A DNA stretch of 64,000 nucleotides from Rothia mucilaginosa ATCC 25296 (GCF_000175615.1 NZ_ACVO01000016.1:1-64000); one strand, 5' to 3'. Shown: positions 37,890-48,082, counted from the first letter of the stretch. A program made the numbers and translations. The notes: a model not told the origin generated them from the letters alone.

Positions 37890-39017
37890 TTAGCGTCCTT
37901 CCGGGGTGGTCTGTGCGTTGTTGGGGTTCTGCTCGGCGTTCTTTTCGGAGCCGCCGTTGATGCCGGCGCGGTCCAGCAGCTTCTCGGCTGCGGCCTCGAT
38001 GGTGGCGCGCTTGACCTTGCGGTTGCGCTTGCGTTCCATTGCCTTCTGGTCTTCGCCCCACTGGTCGTATGCGGACACAATGTTCGACACCAGGGTGTGG
38101 CGAACCACGTCGGAGGATTCCAGGATGCTGAAGTGAATGTCCTCCACGCCCTGCAGAATGTTGCGCACCTGCTTCAGGCCGGAGGCGGCACCACCGGGCA
38201 GGTCGATCTGGGTGATGTCACCGGTAATGACCATCTTCGAGCCGAAGCCCAGGCGGGTCAGGAACATTTTCATCTGCTCGGCGGTGGTGTTCTGTGCCTC
38301 GTCAAGGATGATGAATGCGTCGTTGAGGGTGCGGCCACGCATGTACGCCAGCGGTGCGACCTCAATGGTGCCCGCCTCCATGAGCTTGGGGATGGTTTCG
38401 GGTTCGAGCATGTCGTGCAGTGCGTCGTAGAGCGGGCGCAGGTACGGGTCGATCTTCTCGTTGAGGGTGCCGGGCAGGAAGCCCAGACGCTCGCCAGCCT
38501 CCACGGCGGGGCGGGTGAGGATAATGCGGTTCACTTCGTGGGTCTGCAGCGCCTGCACAGCCTTCGCCATGGCGAGGTAGGTCTTACCGGTACCCGCCGG
38601 GCCGATACCGAAGATGACGGTGTTCGCGTCGATAGCGTCCACGTACTTCTTCTGGTTAATGGTCTTGGGGCGAATCGTGGTGCCGCGGGTGGAGAGGATG
38701 CTGGTGGACAGCGAGTGCGCCGGGTTGCTCAGTTCGTCACCGAGCATGCCCATGAGGCGGTGAATGACCTGCACGGTAATCTGCGTGTCGTGGCTGGAGA
38801 GTACGCGCAGCTCGTTCAGCAGCTTTGCGGCGGTGTTGACGGCCCCGGAGGGGCCGGTGATGAGCACATCCAGGTCCTTGGGGCGCAGGCTAATCTGCTC
38901 GAAGTAGTCCTCGATAATCGCCAGGTGCGCGTCCTGCGGGCCGAGCACGGCGATCATTTCTGCGGCGCTCTTGAAGGATACGGTACGCGCGGTCGAGAGA
39001 GGTCGGGAGGTAGTCAT
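37890..39017 (-). CDS. PhoH-family ATPase
   Basis: A 375-residue PhoH-like protein. Walker A GPAGTGKT is at 139-146, Walker B AFIILDEAQN follows, and VITGDITQIDLP is the family sensor motif. The N-terminal 100 residues are the KH-like segment. PhoH proteins next to ybeY are implicated in RNA metabolism, though the substrate is not settled. The C-terminal 50 residues are charged and low complexity. AAGGAGC precedes the ATG. Confidence 0.95.
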   Translation of the reverse strand: MTTSRPLSTARTVSFKSAAEMIAVLGPQDAHLAIIEDYFEQISLRPKDLDVLITGPSGAVNTAAKLLNELRVLSSHDTQITVQVIHRLMGMLGDELSNPAHSLSTSILSTRGTTIRPKTINQKKYVDAIDANTVIFGIGPAGTGKTYLAMAKAVQALQTHEVNRIILTRPAVEAGERLGFLPGTLNEKIDPYLRPLYDALHDMLEPETIPKLMEAGTIEVAPLAYMRGRTLNDAFIILDEAQNTTAEQMKMFLTRLGFGSKMVITGDITQIDLPGGAASGLKQVRNILQGVEDIHFSILESSDVVRHTLVSNIVSAYDQWGEDQKAMERKRNRKVKRATIEAAAEKLLDRAGINGGSEKNAEQNPNNAQTTPEGR

Positions 39018-39129
39018 ATGGGCTCCTTGGCTAGTGATGTATTTACAAGTATAGATGCGCGTGATGCACCACGCACCGGTGGATTCCTGTCAGCTAGGTT
39101 CTATCGGAGGGAATCCAGTAGCGGGCGCT

Positions 39130-39909
39130 CTACCAGCGGCCCAGCACCACGTTCAGGGTGCACATGGCGGCAGAGCCAGCGGTGGAGGAACGCAACACCT
39201 CGTCACCGAGTAGTGCCAGCTGCGCACCGGCATCGGTGAAGAGCTGCACTTCGCGGTCGCTGATGCCGCCTTCGGGGCCGACGAGCAGGTAGATCTCTTC
39301 GGGCAGGTTCTCCGCCTCTACAAGCTTGCGTGCCAGGGCGCTGAGGCGTTCGGTCGCCTGCTCATGCAGGATGAACACGGCGGCGGACTGCTCAGAGACC
39401 TCCCCGGCAACTTCTTCAATGAGTTCGACCAGGTCGGCGGTGCTGTACAGGTCGTACACTTCGGGAATGAGCGCACGGCGCGACTGCTTCGCCGCGGCAG
39501 TGACGGTATTCTGCCACTTGGTGTGTGCCTTGGAGGCGCGCTCCCCCTTCCAGCGCACGATGGAGCGGTCCGCGCTCCACGGAAGCACACCGTACACGCC
39601 CAGCTCAGTCGCGGTTTCGATGGCGAGCAGGTCGCGGCCGTCCTTCGCGAGCGCCTGCACCAGGTAGATGGAGGGCACGCTACGTTCCTCGCGTAGCTCC
39701 TGCACCAGCACGCTCACGCCGTCCGCGTTGATGGAGGCGACCGTACCGAGTGCGCGGCGGCCGGTGCCGTCACCCAGGTCGATGCGTTCGCCGAGCTCAA
39801 GGCGCTTGACGAGGGCGTGCTTGCCTTCGGAGCCTCCGAGCGCGCAGGTGGCGCCGGGGGTGAGTGCGTCGTATTCTTCCGTGCTGATGTAGAAGATGGG
39901 GGCGCTCAT
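39130..39909 (-). CDS. rsmE: 16S rRNA (uracil-1498-N3)-methyltransferase RsmE
   Basis: A 259-residue SPOUT-class methyltransferase. The N-terminal PUA-like domain (FYISTEEYDAL...LGGSEGKHALVKRLELGERIDLGDGTG) is followed by the knotted SAM-binding core with YLLVGPEGGISDREVQLFTDAGAQLALLGDEVLRSSTA. GGAGAACC sets ATG 39909. It lies between dnaJ and phoH; a terminator separates it from dnaJ, so it may have its own promoter. Confidence 0.95.
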   Translation of the reverse strand: MSAPIFYISTEEYDALTPGATCALGGSEGKHALVKRLELGERIDLGDGTGRRALGTVASINADGVSVLVQELREERSVPSIYLVQALAKDGRDLLAIETATELGVYGVLPWSADRSIVRWKGERASKAHTKWQNTVTAAAKQSRRALIPEVYDLYSTADLVELIEEVAGEVSEQSAAVFILHEQATERLSALARKLVEAENLPEEIYLLVGPEGGISDREVQLFTDAGAQLALLGDEVLRSSTAGSAAMCTLNVVLGRW

Positions 39910-40014
39910 GGTTCTCCTTGAGGTGCGGTTTGAAAGCGTGGGTAGTGTGCGGGTGGAGTGTGAAATAGGTGTGTAGCTTAGCGCGGGCGCGTACAGCTCA
40001 GCGCTGACAGGAAA

Positions 40015-40048
40015 GCGGCGGGTGCGGGTTGAGTACCGCACCCGCCGC
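40015..40048 (-). terminator. Terminator of dnaJ
   Basis: GCGGCGGGTGCGG (40015-40027) pairs perfectly with CCGCACCCGCCGC (40036-40048). Confidence 0.75.
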
Positions 40049-40071
40049 ATCCTCAGCTTGGTGTAGGGATC

Positions 40072-41208
40072 CTACTTGAACTGGTCCTTCAGACGGGAGA
40101 AAAGACCGCCGCGGTGCTTGACCTGCGAACCTTCGGTGAGGGATTCACCGCGCAGGGCGGCGAACTGGCGCAGCAGTTCACGCTGTTCTTCGGTCATGTC
40201 GGTGGGGGTGACCACCTGGATACGCACCAGCAGGTCGCCGCGACGCTCGGTGCCGAGCACGGTTGCGCCCAGGCCGTTGAGGGTGATCACGTCACCACTC
40301 TGAGTGCCTGCAGGGATTGCAACTTCCTGGTCGCCGTCGAAGGTCTTCAGCGGAATGGTGGTGCCCAGCGCCGCCGCAACCATGGGGATGTTCACGGTGG
40401 TGACCAGGTTGTCACCCTCGCGGCTGAAGTACTTGTCACGCTTGACGTTCAGGTCAACGTACAGGTCGCCGTTGGGGCCACCGTACAGGCCTGCCTCGCC
40501 CTTGCCGCGCAGGCGGATACGCGCCTGGTCGTGCACACCGGCGGGAACGTTGAAGGTCAGCGGAACGTCTTCACGTACGCGGCCCTGACCGTGACATTCA
40601 GGGCAGGGGGTCTTGATGACGGTGCCGTAGCCGTGGCAGTCGGGGCATTCAACCTGCTGCATGACGGTACCGAGGATGGACTGCACGCGACGCTGCATGA
40701 AACCGTGACCGGAGCAGGTGGTGCAGGTTTCGGGCTGGGTGCCCTCTGCGGTGCCTTCGCCGTTACAGGACTTGCAGGTCACGGCGGAGCGACGCTCAAT
40801 AGTCTTCTCAACACCAAACACGGCGTCCTGCAGGCTGATGGAGACGGTAATCAGGTCGTCCTGGCCCTGACGCATGCGGGATGCGGGGCCGCGGGCACCT
40901 GCCGCGCCGCCGGTGAACATGTTCAGCAGGTCCTCGAAACCGCCGAAGCCGCTGAATCCGCCGCCCGGGTAGCCGCCGCCTCCGGGGTAGCCTGCGCGGC
41001 CCTGTTCGTCGCCGGTGGTGTCATAGTTGCGGCGCTTTTCGGGGTCGGAGAGCACCTCGTAGGCGAGGGTGACGCGCTTGAACTCTTCGGCTGCGTCCTC
41101 GGAGGGGTTCACGTCCGGGTGCAGCTGGCGTGCCTTCTTTCGGTACGCCTTCTTGATCTCTTCGGGGCTGGCGTCGTTCGATACGCCGAGAGTATCGTAG
41201 TGGCTCAT
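40072..41208 (-). CDS. dnaJ: Molecular chaperone DnaJ (type I)
   Basis: A 378-residue Hsp40 co-chaperone. The J domain has the HPD motif (QLHPDVNPS), a Gly-rich linker follows ([18 protein letters not shown]), then four zinc-binding repeats [24 protein letters not shown] and CPECHGQG, and the C-terminal substrate-binding domains. ATG 41208 is behind GGAAGGAAAC. This is the dnaJ2-type copy that usually follows hrcA in actinobacteria; no hrcA is present here, and no CIRCE element (TTAGCACTC-N9-GAGTGCTAA) was seen upstream. Confidence 0.95.
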   Translation of the reverse strand: MSHYDTLGVSNDASPEEIKKAYRKKARQLHPDVNPSEDAAEEFKRVTLAYEVLSDPEKRRNYDTTGDEQGRAGYPGGGGYPGGGFSGFGGFEDLLNMFTGGAAGARGPASRMRQGQDDLITVSISLQDAVFGVEKTIERRSAVTCKSCNGEGTAEGTQPETCTTCSGHGFMQRRVQSILGTVMQQVECPDCHGYGTVIKTPCPECHGQGRVREDVPLTFNVPAGVHDQARIRLRGKGEAGLYGGPNGDLYVDLNVKRDKYFSREGDNLVTTVNIPMVAAALGTTIPLKTFDGDQEVAIPAGTQSGDVITLNGLGATVLGTERRGDLLVRIQVVTPTDMTEEQRELLRQFAALRGESLTEGSQVKHRGGLFSRLKDQFK

Positions 41209-41301
41209 GCGTTTCCTTCCTCTCGAGACGATGGCGGTGCTCGATGAGTGCACCGCCAACAATGGTCGTATCAATTCTAGGGGATACTACCCCCGACCCG
41301 A

Positions 41302-41307
41302 TACAAT
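41302..41307 (+). promoter_or_regulatory. -10 element for the DUF3097 gene
   Basis: TACAAT lies 134 bases before the TTG start; no convincing -35. The divergent dnaJ promoter must overlap this region. Confidence 0.4.
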
Positions 41308-41440
41308 GGCTAGGCTGAAAGGGGGTCGCTCCCGCTATCCGCTTAATCTGCGGTGCGTGTGCCCCTGAAATCGGCTCCGTAGTCCTAGTTGCGATTTATC
41401 ACCCCTACCGCCTGCGAAGATTGCCCCGAAGGAGAATACG

Positions 41441-42310
41441 TTGAGTACCCACCACTCCCCCTACGGCTGGGGTGCCCAGGATCTAAACGCCGCCCGCATG
41501 AGCCGCCAGGCGCCGGCCCCGCGTAAGGTGCCGCTACGCCGCGGACTGCTGATTGAGGATATTAACGGCTGGGTGGGTGAGGTCGTGAAGGCTGAACGCA
41601 TCGGCGGTGCTCTCTTCTTCGGACTCGAGGATGCAAAGGGTCGCGTAAAGAATTTTCCGCTGGGTCCGGGCTACCTGATTGAGGGTGAGCCCGTTGAGAT
41701 TGTCGCCCCGGTGGCGGCGAAGGAGCCGAAGCGCACGATTTCTCGTTCCGGTTCTATCGCGGTGAAGAACGCCCCCGCTCGGGTGGCGCGCGCCTCCCGC
41801 ATCTGGGTTGAGGGTCTACACGACGCCGAGCTCGTGGAGAAGGTCTGGGGCCACGATCTGCGCGTTGAGGGCATTGTTGTGGAGCCGCTGCACGGCGTGG
41901 ATGATCTTGCCGGTGCTATTCGTGAGTTCGCGCCGGGCCCGGGCCGCCGCCTGGGTATTCTGGTCGACCACCTGATTGAGGGCACGAAGGAGCAGCGCAT
42001 TGTTGCCGAGGCGCTGGCTGTACCGGGTGCCGCCGGGCACGTGAAAATCGTGGGTCACCCGTTCATCGATATTTGGCAGGCGGTCAAGCCCTCGGTGTTG
42101 GATTTGAAGGCGTGGCCACAGGTGCCGCGCGGTGAGGACTTCAAGAAGGGCACGCTGCGTCGTCTGGGTCAGCCGCACGAAACGCAGGCGGATGTGGCGC
42201 AGGCGTGGAAGCATATTCTCTCCCGCGTTGACTCCTACGCTGACCTGGATCCGACGCTGCTCGGCCCGGTCGAATCGCTCATTGATTTTCTCACCGAGCC
42301 GGGTGCCTAG
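41441..42310 (+). CDS. DUF3097-family protein
   Basis: A 289-residue conserved actinobacterial protein. The centre has a toprim-like run (RIWVEGLHDAELVEKVWGHDLRVEGIVVEPLHGVDDL and RRLGILVDHLIEGTKEQRI), consistent with DUF3097, whose role is unknown. Translation starts at TTG 41441 behind GGAGAATACG. Codon use favours GAG, AAG and T/G endings, unlike the C-ending style of many neighbours. It is divergent from dnaJ. Confidence 0.85.
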   Translation: MSTHHSPYGWGAQDLNAARMSRQAPAPRKVPLRRGLLIEDINGWVGEVVKAERIGGALFFGLEDAKGRVKNFPLGPGYLIEGEPVEIVAPVAAKEPKRTISRSGSIAVKNAPARVARASRIWVEGLHDAELVEKVWGHDLRVEGIVVEPLHGVDDLAGAIREFAPGPGRRLGILVDHLIEGTKEQRIVAEALAVPGAAGHVKIVGHPFIDIWQAVKPSVLDLKAWPQVPRGEDFKKGTLRRLGQPHETQADVAQAWKHILSRVDSYADLDPTLLGPVESLIDFLTEPGA

Positions 42311-42574
42311 CCCCACCCAAAACCCGCTATTGCGCCCCCGTCTGCGGGCGCAGGTGTGAATTTGCTCAGAACCTTTCCCTCGAGGGCATTATCCTGTGGG
42401 TTTTGTTCCCTAAAGCGGTACAATAGTTGAGCGTGTGGCATTGCCTCTGTGGGTTTATGTTGCACCATCACTACACTCTTAGGTCACCACCGCTCAAACG
42501 ATTTGCCTCTTCGGAGGGCAGGTCCACCGGCTTAGGTGATCACCACAAGAAACTTCTATCGAACCAGGATTTTC

Positions 42575-42994
42575 GTGACTAACGATGTTCGCCCGGCAAC
42601 CGGGCCTCAGAAAACCCGTAAGATTAGCGTGATTCAGGACCGCAACCGTGCGACTTTCGCGCATTTCGGCGGCATTCTCGGCATCATCCCTTCCGCTGCG
42701 GTTTTCTACGTCAGCCGCAATAACGCGCCCTTCGCTGAGCAGGAGGCTCGCGAGGCAATGAACTTCACCCTCCTGCCCTCCATTGCTCTGGTGGCGCTGT
42801 GGGTTGTGTCGTTCCTGCCCGGCATGGGCAACATTGCCATGGTTCTGGGTGCGCTCGTGTGGCTGTTCATGGCTATTGCGTCGCTGCGTGCCGGTATTGA
42901 GGTGAATCGCGGTGAGCCGTACAGCTACCGTATGAACCCGCGCCTGCTGGACCGCTTCTACTCCACCGAGAACGCAGAATCCGCAGAATCCTAA
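42575..42994 (+). CDS. DUF4870-domain small membrane protein
   Basis: A 139-residue protein with the DUF4870/Tic20-like pattern: FAHFGGILGIIPSAAVFYVSR, EAREAMNFTLLPSIALVAL and a last helix NIAMVLGALVWLFMAIASLRAGIE. Three membrane segments are likely. I prefer GTG 42575 (MTNDVRPATG) behind CCAGGA; an upstream in-frame GTG at 42536 would add 13 residues with no good SD. The leader is about 150 bases if TACAAT at 42419-42424 is the -10, and contains a TGCCTC-TTCG-GAGGGCA hairpin. Confidence 0.8.
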   Translation: MTNDVRPATGPQKTRKISVIQDRNRATFAHFGGILGIIPSAAVFYVSRNNAPFAEQEAREAMNFTLLPSIALVALWVVSFLPGMGNIAMVLGALVWLFMAIASLRAGIEVNRGEPYSYRMNPRLLDRFYSTENAESAES

Positions 42995-43034
42995 GAACTG
43001 CCGGTCCTAAACCGCGCTGATAGCTTTTACATTT

Positions 43035-43065
43035 GAACGCCCCGCACGTTGTGTGTGGGGCGTTC
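43035..43065 (+). terminator. Terminator of the DUF4870 gene
   Basis: GAACGCCCCGCAC (43035-43047) pairs with GTGTGGGGCGTTC (43053-43065), followed by TACGTTT. Confidence 0.8.
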
Positions 43066-43636
43066 TACGTTTAAATGGGGCTTCTTTGCCTAGTGCGCGT
43101 GAATTGCCGCAAACTCTACCGAATGGTGCTGTAGATAATCGTTGTTAAACGATCGTGGGCCCCTGTTACCAGGAGCCCACAACCGTATTCACTCAACTTC
43201 AGCAAAGACGAGAACACGCTGTTAGACATATACCGTCCTGCCATGACCTATTATGGCACAGCGTAACCTTCAACCACAACTTGAAATTGGGTGTTTTGGA
43301 AAAATTTTTCTCGGGAAAGTAATCGAAAAATACGCACTCCAAAAGTGGCATGAAAGAGTGGAAAATTCTTTCAGCTAGTCCAGCACAAATGCGAACAATT
43401 AGCACACCGGTGTAAGGTGTGATCCTCCCCCAAAGTCCCTCCAAATAGCCCCGAAAAATTTTTTTAAAAGTTTTTTGAGACCCGCAAAAACACCCCGAAA
43501 TCACCGAAATATTACGGCAATACCGGGGCGCACGCCATTCGCAGGCTGTGTTAGAGAAAAGCATCAAGTGGAGCTACGACAGACCAGAACCGGAACGCCG
43601 CCCCGATTGAAAAGCCCCTTGTCAGACCAATGTTTC
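43066..43636. other. AT-rich gene-free convergent region
   Basis: No gene is recognised. The region is distinctly AT-richer than its surroundings. It holds a GTGGGCCCCTG/CAGGAGCCCAC hairpin (43156-43182), the palindrome GAAAAATTTTTC near 43303, a CACACCGGTGTAAGGTGTG hairpin near 43405, and long A and T runs at 43450-43480. The 122-codon minus-strand frame at 43199-43567 looks random. Low-complexity A-tracts suggest bent DNA. Confidence 0.5.
43485..43528 (-). terminator. Probable terminator of hemW
   Basis: On the minus strand CCCCGGTATTGCCG pairs imperfectly with CGGTGATTTCGGGG, followed by TGTTTTTG. It lies about 110 bases past the hemW stop. Confidence 0.6.
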
Positions 43637-44923
43637 TTAGTGCTCCTCGTGCTCTTCAGGGACCTCCGGGAGCAGCTCACGGGTGACCGCATCGCCCAGT
43701 AGGCGGCCCTTGAGGGTTAGTCGCACGTGGGATTCAGGGTCAGGTTCAGCTTGAGAATTCAAAGCATCAGGTTCAATCAGAGCATGAGAAATCAGCCAGC
43801 GCAAGGAGGCGCCCAGCTGTGCCTCATCGTGCACGGCGAGCAGCTCGCGCATCGCCAAGCCCTCACGCACACGGATCATGAGCATAATCGTCTCAAAAGC
43901 ACGAGTGGCGGTGTCCAGCACTTCACGTGCTGCCGCCGGGGACTCCCCCGCACGCACCTTCTGCGCGTAGGGCACCGGGTGCTTCACGTTCCACCAGCGG
44001 GTACCGTTCACGTGCGAGTGTGCGCCGGGACCGATGCCCCACCAGTCCTGGTTGCGCCAGTAGGCGAGGTTGTGGTCGCTGCGGGTGTCCTCGCTGCGCG
44101 AGTAGTTGGAGACCTCGTACCAGTTGTAGCCGGCTTCGGTGAGCAGCTCCTCGGCGAGCAGGTACATGTCCGCCATGAGGTCTTCGTCGGGCATGGTGTA
44201 CTCGCCGCGGCGGATCTGGGCGGCAAGCTTGGTGCCGTCCTCCACGATCAGAGAGTACGCGGAAATATGGTCCGGCTCGTAGGAAATTGCGGCGCGAACA
44301 CTTTGCTCCCACTGCTGCTGGCTCTCCCCCGGCGAACCGTAAATCAGGTCCACGGACACCTGCAGGCCGACCTCCTTGGCCCAGGCGACGACCTTCGGCA
44401 CGTTGGAGGGTGTGTGGGTGCGGTCGAGTACCTGTAGCACCTCGGGGACGACAGACTGCATGCCGAAGGATACGCGGGTGAAGCCACCGTCCTTGAGGGT
44501 TTGCAGGTCTTCGCGGGTGACGGAGTCGGGGTTCGCTTCGGTGGTGACTTCTGCGCCCTCGACGAGGCCGAATACGTCGATGGCTGCCTGCAGGATGCGT
44601 ACGAGGTCGCGGGCGGGCAGTTTGGTGGGGGTGCCGCCTCCGAAGAAGACGGTGTGCATGGGGCGTTTTGCGACGCCGGATGCCTCGAGGGTGCGGGCGG
44701 CGAAGAGGATTTCTGCGATGGCGTCGGCGGCGTAGGTGCCGAGGCCGATGCCGTCGCCGAAGTCTTCGGTGGCGTAGGTGTTGAAGTCGCAGTAGCCGCA
44801 GCGTACGGAGCAGAAGGGGATGTGTACGTAGAGGCTGAAGTCGCGGGTTTCGCATCCTGCCGCGCTGGTGGCGGGGATGCGCCCGTCGCGGGGTGCGGGG
44901 GCGCCGGTGGGCTGGGCGGGCAT
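43637..44923 (-). CDS. hemW: Radical SAM protein HemW
   Basis: A 428-residue radical SAM protein of the HemN/HemW family. The cluster motif is YVHIPFCSVRCGYCDFNTY (CxxxCxxC); HTVFFGGGTPTKLP and VSFGMQSVVPEVLQVLDRTHTP follow. The FCSVRCGYCDF form with CxxxCxxCDF favours HemW, a heme chaperone, over coproporphyrinogen dehydrogenase. CCAGGAGGCAG sets ATG 44923. Codons change from GAA/C-ending in the first part to GAG/GAT/T-ending in the last third. Confidence 0.92.
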   Translation of the reverse strand: MPAQPTGAPAPRDGRIPATSAAGCETRDFSLYVHIPFCSVRCGYCDFNTYATEDFGDGIGLGTYAADAIAEILFAARTLEASGVAKRPMHTVFFGGGTPTKLPARDLVRILQAAIDVFGLVEGAEVTTEANPDSVTREDLQTLKDGGFTRVSFGMQSVVPEVLQVLDRTHTPSNVPKVVAWAKEVGLQVSVDLIYGSPGESQQQWEQSVRAAISYEPDHISAYSLIVEDGTKLAAQIRRGEYTMPDEDLMADMYLLAEELLTEAGYNWYEVSNYSRSEDTRSDHNLAYWRNQDWWGIGPGAHSHVNGTRWWNVKHPVPYAQKVRAGESPAAAREVLDTATRAFETIMLMIRVREGLAMRELLAVHDEAQLGASLRWLISHALIEPDALNSQAEPDPESHVRLTLKGRLLGDAVTRELLPEVPEEHEEH

Positions 44924-45118
44924 TCTGCCTCCTGGAACTAGGTGTAGAGGTCGGGGGATCAAATATGGGCACCGCGCATGCGGCTACGCGAGTAGTATCA
45001 GCGGGCGGGTAACATCAACAGACAGCGTGCAGAGAACCCGGCGGTACACGAGGCACCAGCCGGGTTCTCCACAATCAACAGGTCAGCACACAGCCGGAAA
45101 AGCTACAGCAGCGAAAGG

Positions 45119-46969
45119 CTACTTCTTCTTTTCCTTCTCCTCGCTCGAAGACAGTGCCGCAATGAAGGCTTCCTGCGGAACCTCCACACGACCGACCATC
45201 TTCATGCGCTTCTTGCCTTCCTTCTGCTTCTCCAGCAGCTTACGCTTACGCGAAATATCGCCACCGTAACACTTCGAAAGAACGTCCTTACGCATCGCAC
45301 GAATATTCTCGCGGGCAATAATACGCGAACCGATAGCCGCCTGAATCGGCACCTCAAACTGCTGGCGAGGAATCAGTTCACGCAGCTTAGAAGTCATCAT
45401 CAGGCCGTACGAGTACGCCTTATCGCGGTGAGTAATGGCGCTGAACGCATCCACCTTCTCACCCTGCAGCAGGATGTCGACCTTCACCAGGTCAGCCTCT
45501 TCCTCGCCGTCGAACTTCCAGTCCAGCGACGCATAACCGCGGGTACGGGACTTCAACTGATCGAAGAAGTCGAACACGATCTCCGCCAGGGGCAGGCGGT
45601 AACGCATCTCCACACGATCCTCGGACAGGTAATCCATGCCGCCGATCTGGCCGCGGCGAGCCTGGCACAGCTCCATAATCGCGCCAATGTACTCGCTCGG
45701 GGCAATAATCGTACACGCCACCATGGGCTCGCGAATCGTCGCGACCTTACCCTCGGGGAATTCGCTCGGATTGGTCACGCGCTTAGCGTTGCCAGCCTCG
45801 TCCACCACGTCGTAAATAACGTTCGGCGCGGTCGAAATCAGGTCCAGGTTGAACTCGCGTTCCAGGCGCTCACGCACAATCTCCAGGTGCAGCAGACCCA
45901 GGAAGCCACAGCGGAAACCGAAGCCCAGCGCGGCAGAAGTCTCCGGCTCGTAAATCAGCGCGGCATCGTTGAGCTTCAGCTTATCCAGCGCGTCACGCAG
46001 CGCCGGGTAGTCCGAACCGTCAATCGGGAACAGGCCAGAGAACACCATCGGCTTGGGGTCCTCGTAACCGCCCAGGGACTCCTGCGCAGGCTTCGCGGCG
46101 GAGGTGACGGTATCACCCACACGGGACTGACGGACGTCCTTCACACCGGTAATGAGGTAACCCACCTCGCCCACGCCCAGGCCCTTCGAGGGCACAGGCT
46201 CAGGGGAAATCACGCCGATTTCGAGCAGGTCATGCTCAGCGCCGGTGGACATCATCTTAATCTTCTGACGCGGCTGCAGGCTACCGTCCACAACACGCAC
46301 ATAGGTGACCACGCCGCGGTACGAGTCGTACACCGAGTCAAAAATCATGGCACGCGCCGGGGCGGATGCGTCACCCTGCGGGGCGGGAATCGCCTCCACA
46401 ATACGGTCCAGCAGAGCCTCAACACCCTCACCGGTCTTACCCGATACGCGCAGAACCTCGTCCGGTTCGCAACCAATCAGGTTCGCCAGCTCCTCAGCGT
46501 ACTTATCGGGCTGAGCCGCGGGAAGGTCAATCTTGTTCAGCACCGGGATGATGGTCAGGTCGTTCTCCATCGCCAGGTACAGGTTCGCAAGGGTCTGAGC
46601 CTCAATACCCTGGGCGGCGTCCACGAGCAGAAGCGCACCCTCACACGCAGCCAGGGAGCGGGACACCTCATAGGTGAAGTCCACGTGGCCGGGGGTGTCA
46701 ATCATATTCAGCGCGTAGGAGGTGCCGTCAACGTCCCAGGGCATGCGCACGGCCTGGGACTTAATGGTGATACCGCGTTCACGTTCAATGTCCATGCGGT
46801 CCAGGTACTGCGCCTTCATATCGCGCGGGGCAACCACGCCGGTGGCCTGCAGCATACGGTCTGCGAGGGTGGACTTACCGTGGTCAATGTGGGCGATAAT
46901 GCAGAAGTTGCGAATAATCGCGGGGTCGGTCGCCGCCGGAACGGGCGGGTTCTTCGACATGGGTGCCAA
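45119..46969 (-). CDS. lepA: Elongation factor 4 (LepA)
   Basis: A 616-residue translational GTPase that back-translocates or remodels stalled ribosomes. G1 [10 protein letters not shown]3 DTPGHVDF, G4 NKID and the LepA-specific C-terminal domain (to EEKEKKK) are clear. I kept the TTG at 46969 because AAAGGA lies eight bases ahead of it; the ATG three codons later (46960) would be too far from this SD. Standard length for LepA. Confidence 0.96.
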   Translation of the reverse strand: MAPMSKNPPVPAATDPAIIRNFCIIAHIDHGKSTLADRMLQATGVVAPRDMKAQYLDRMDIERERGITIKSQAVRMPWDVDGTSYALNMIDTPGHVDFTYEVSRSLAACEGALLLVDAAQGIEAQTLANLYLAMENDLTIIPVLNKIDLPAAQPDKYAEELANLIGCEPDEVLRVSGKTGEGVEALLDRIVEAIPAPQGDASAPARAMIFDSVYDSYRGVVTYVRVVDGSLQPRQKIKMMSTGAEHDLLEIGVISPEPVPSKGLGVGEVGYLITGVKDVRQSRVGDTVTSAAKPAQESLGGYEDPKPMVFSGLFPIDGSDYPALRDALDKLKLNDAALIYEPETSAALGFGFRCGFLGLLHLEIVRERLEREFNLDLISTAPNVIYDVVDEAGNAKRVTNPSEFPEGKVATIREPMVACTIIAPSEYIGAIMELCQARRGQIGGMDYLSEDRVEMRYRLPLAEIVFDFFDQLKSRTRGYASLDWKFDGEEEADLVKVDILLQGEKVDAFSAITHRDKAYSYGLMMTSKLRELIPRQQFEVPIQAAIGSRIIARENIRAMRKDVLSKCYGGDISRKRKLLEKQKEGKKRMKMVGRVEVPQEAFIAALSSSEEKEKKK

Positions 46970-47056
46970 TCACATCATCCTTTCGAGATGCTGGCTGCGG
47001 GTATGGGCATAGCTACCTATCATTTTCCCATACCCGCGCCATATGTGCGAACGGAC

Positions 47057-48082
47057 CTAACGTTCCGAAGAATCCTCCGCGGAATCCGCACCATCATCGG
47101 CAGGGTTTACGCCCTCGGAGGCGCCGCTGAGGGAATCCAGGTAGCCCTCAATATCCTCGGCAATCACCTCGCCGGAGACAGTGCGCAGAGTCGAATCCAT
47201 CTTCTGCTCAATCTCACGCACCAGCTCAACCTTCTCGTAGTCCTTCGCCATTTCTTCGGCGAGCTCCGCCTCCCACTCATCAGCGTGGGTGCGCAGGCGG
47301 TCGTACTCCTCCGACTCGACCTTGATACCGAGGATGACTTCCAGCGCCTCGATCAGGCTCACAACCGCGCGCGGGTTCTGCTGGTCAAAGCTCAGATACC
47401 CCGGGATGCTCATACGCAACATAACCGAGGAACGCAGGCCGTGCTCGGCGGCGAGCGCAGACATCGCCATCGTCACCGAGGTAGAACCGGTGTAGTCCTC
47501 GTGCAGAATACCGGGGATTGCCGCCAGCTTCTCGTCGTGAGTGGTCAGCGTGTACGGGTACGGGCGGGTGTGCGCCACCTCATCCTCGAAGGTCTCAACG
47601 AAGATCGCGTGGTCCACGTGGAGCTTCTTCACGTACTTGAAGAAGCGGGTCATGAACCGCAGCAGGCACAGGCTGGGAGCGGGGCCGGTCACCACGAGCA
47701 GGCGCAGGCGACGCTCCGGGATAGTGACCATGTTGTAGAACATCTTGGGCCACACCAGAACCGTGGATTCGGAGTCGTCGCTGTTCTGCAGCTGCGGGGC
47801 GACGGAAGCATAGTCGTAGAAGTCGTCCATGTCGAAGCCGGGGCTCTCGTCGCACGGGTCGAACGCGCGGTGAATCACGTCGAGGGCGTCCTCACCGTTG
47901 CCCGGGGGTTCCTTCGCGGAGTTGAAGCCGACCAGCATGACGGTCGTGTAGTTGTCCTCCTCGGAGGATTCGCCCAGGCCCAGCTTGCCGAGCAGTCCCT
48001 TCTTCGCGGGCTGTTCTGTGGAGGCGGGCTTGGCGAAAGCGTCAAAGAGTCGGGCGGGAGGGAAGTTCGGCTGGCTCATCAT
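47057..48082 (-). CDS. PAC2-family protein
   Basis: A 341-residue protein of the PAC2 (proteasome assembly chaperone 2-like) family, widespread in actinobacteria and of uncertain function. The domain runs from about YTTVMLVGFNSAKEPPGNGEDAL to the mid-300s and includes HEDYTGSTSVTMAMSALAAEHG. The C-terminus is acidic and Ser-rich. AAGGAC precedes ATG 48082. It sits upstream of lepA. Despite the family name, the link to proteasomes in bacteria is unproven. Confidence 0.85.
   Translation of the reverse strand: MMSQPNFPPARLFDAFAKPASTEQPAKKGLLGKLGLGESSEEDNYTTVMLVGFNSAKEPPGNGEDALDVIHRAFDPCDESPGFDMDDFYDYASVAPQLQNSDDSESTVLVWPKMFYNMVTIPERRLRLLVVTGPAPSLCLLRFMTRFFKYVKKLHVDHAIFVETFEDEVAHTRPYPYTLTTHDEKLAAIPGILHEDYTGSTSVTMAMSALAAEHGLRSSVMLRMSIPGYLSFDQQNPRAVVSLIEALEVILGIKVESEEYDRLRTHADEWEAELAEEMAKDYEKVELVREIEQKMDSTLRTVSGEVIAEDIEGYLDSLSGASEGVNPADDGADSAEDSSER

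Noticed and set aside
40072..42310. Search for CIRCE or HAIR heat-shock operators near dnaJ
   Set aside because: No matching inverted repeat was found by reading both strands.
43199..43567. 122-codon minus-strand frame in the AT-rich gap
   Set aside because: No SD, no recognisable motifs, Cys/Phe-rich random look.
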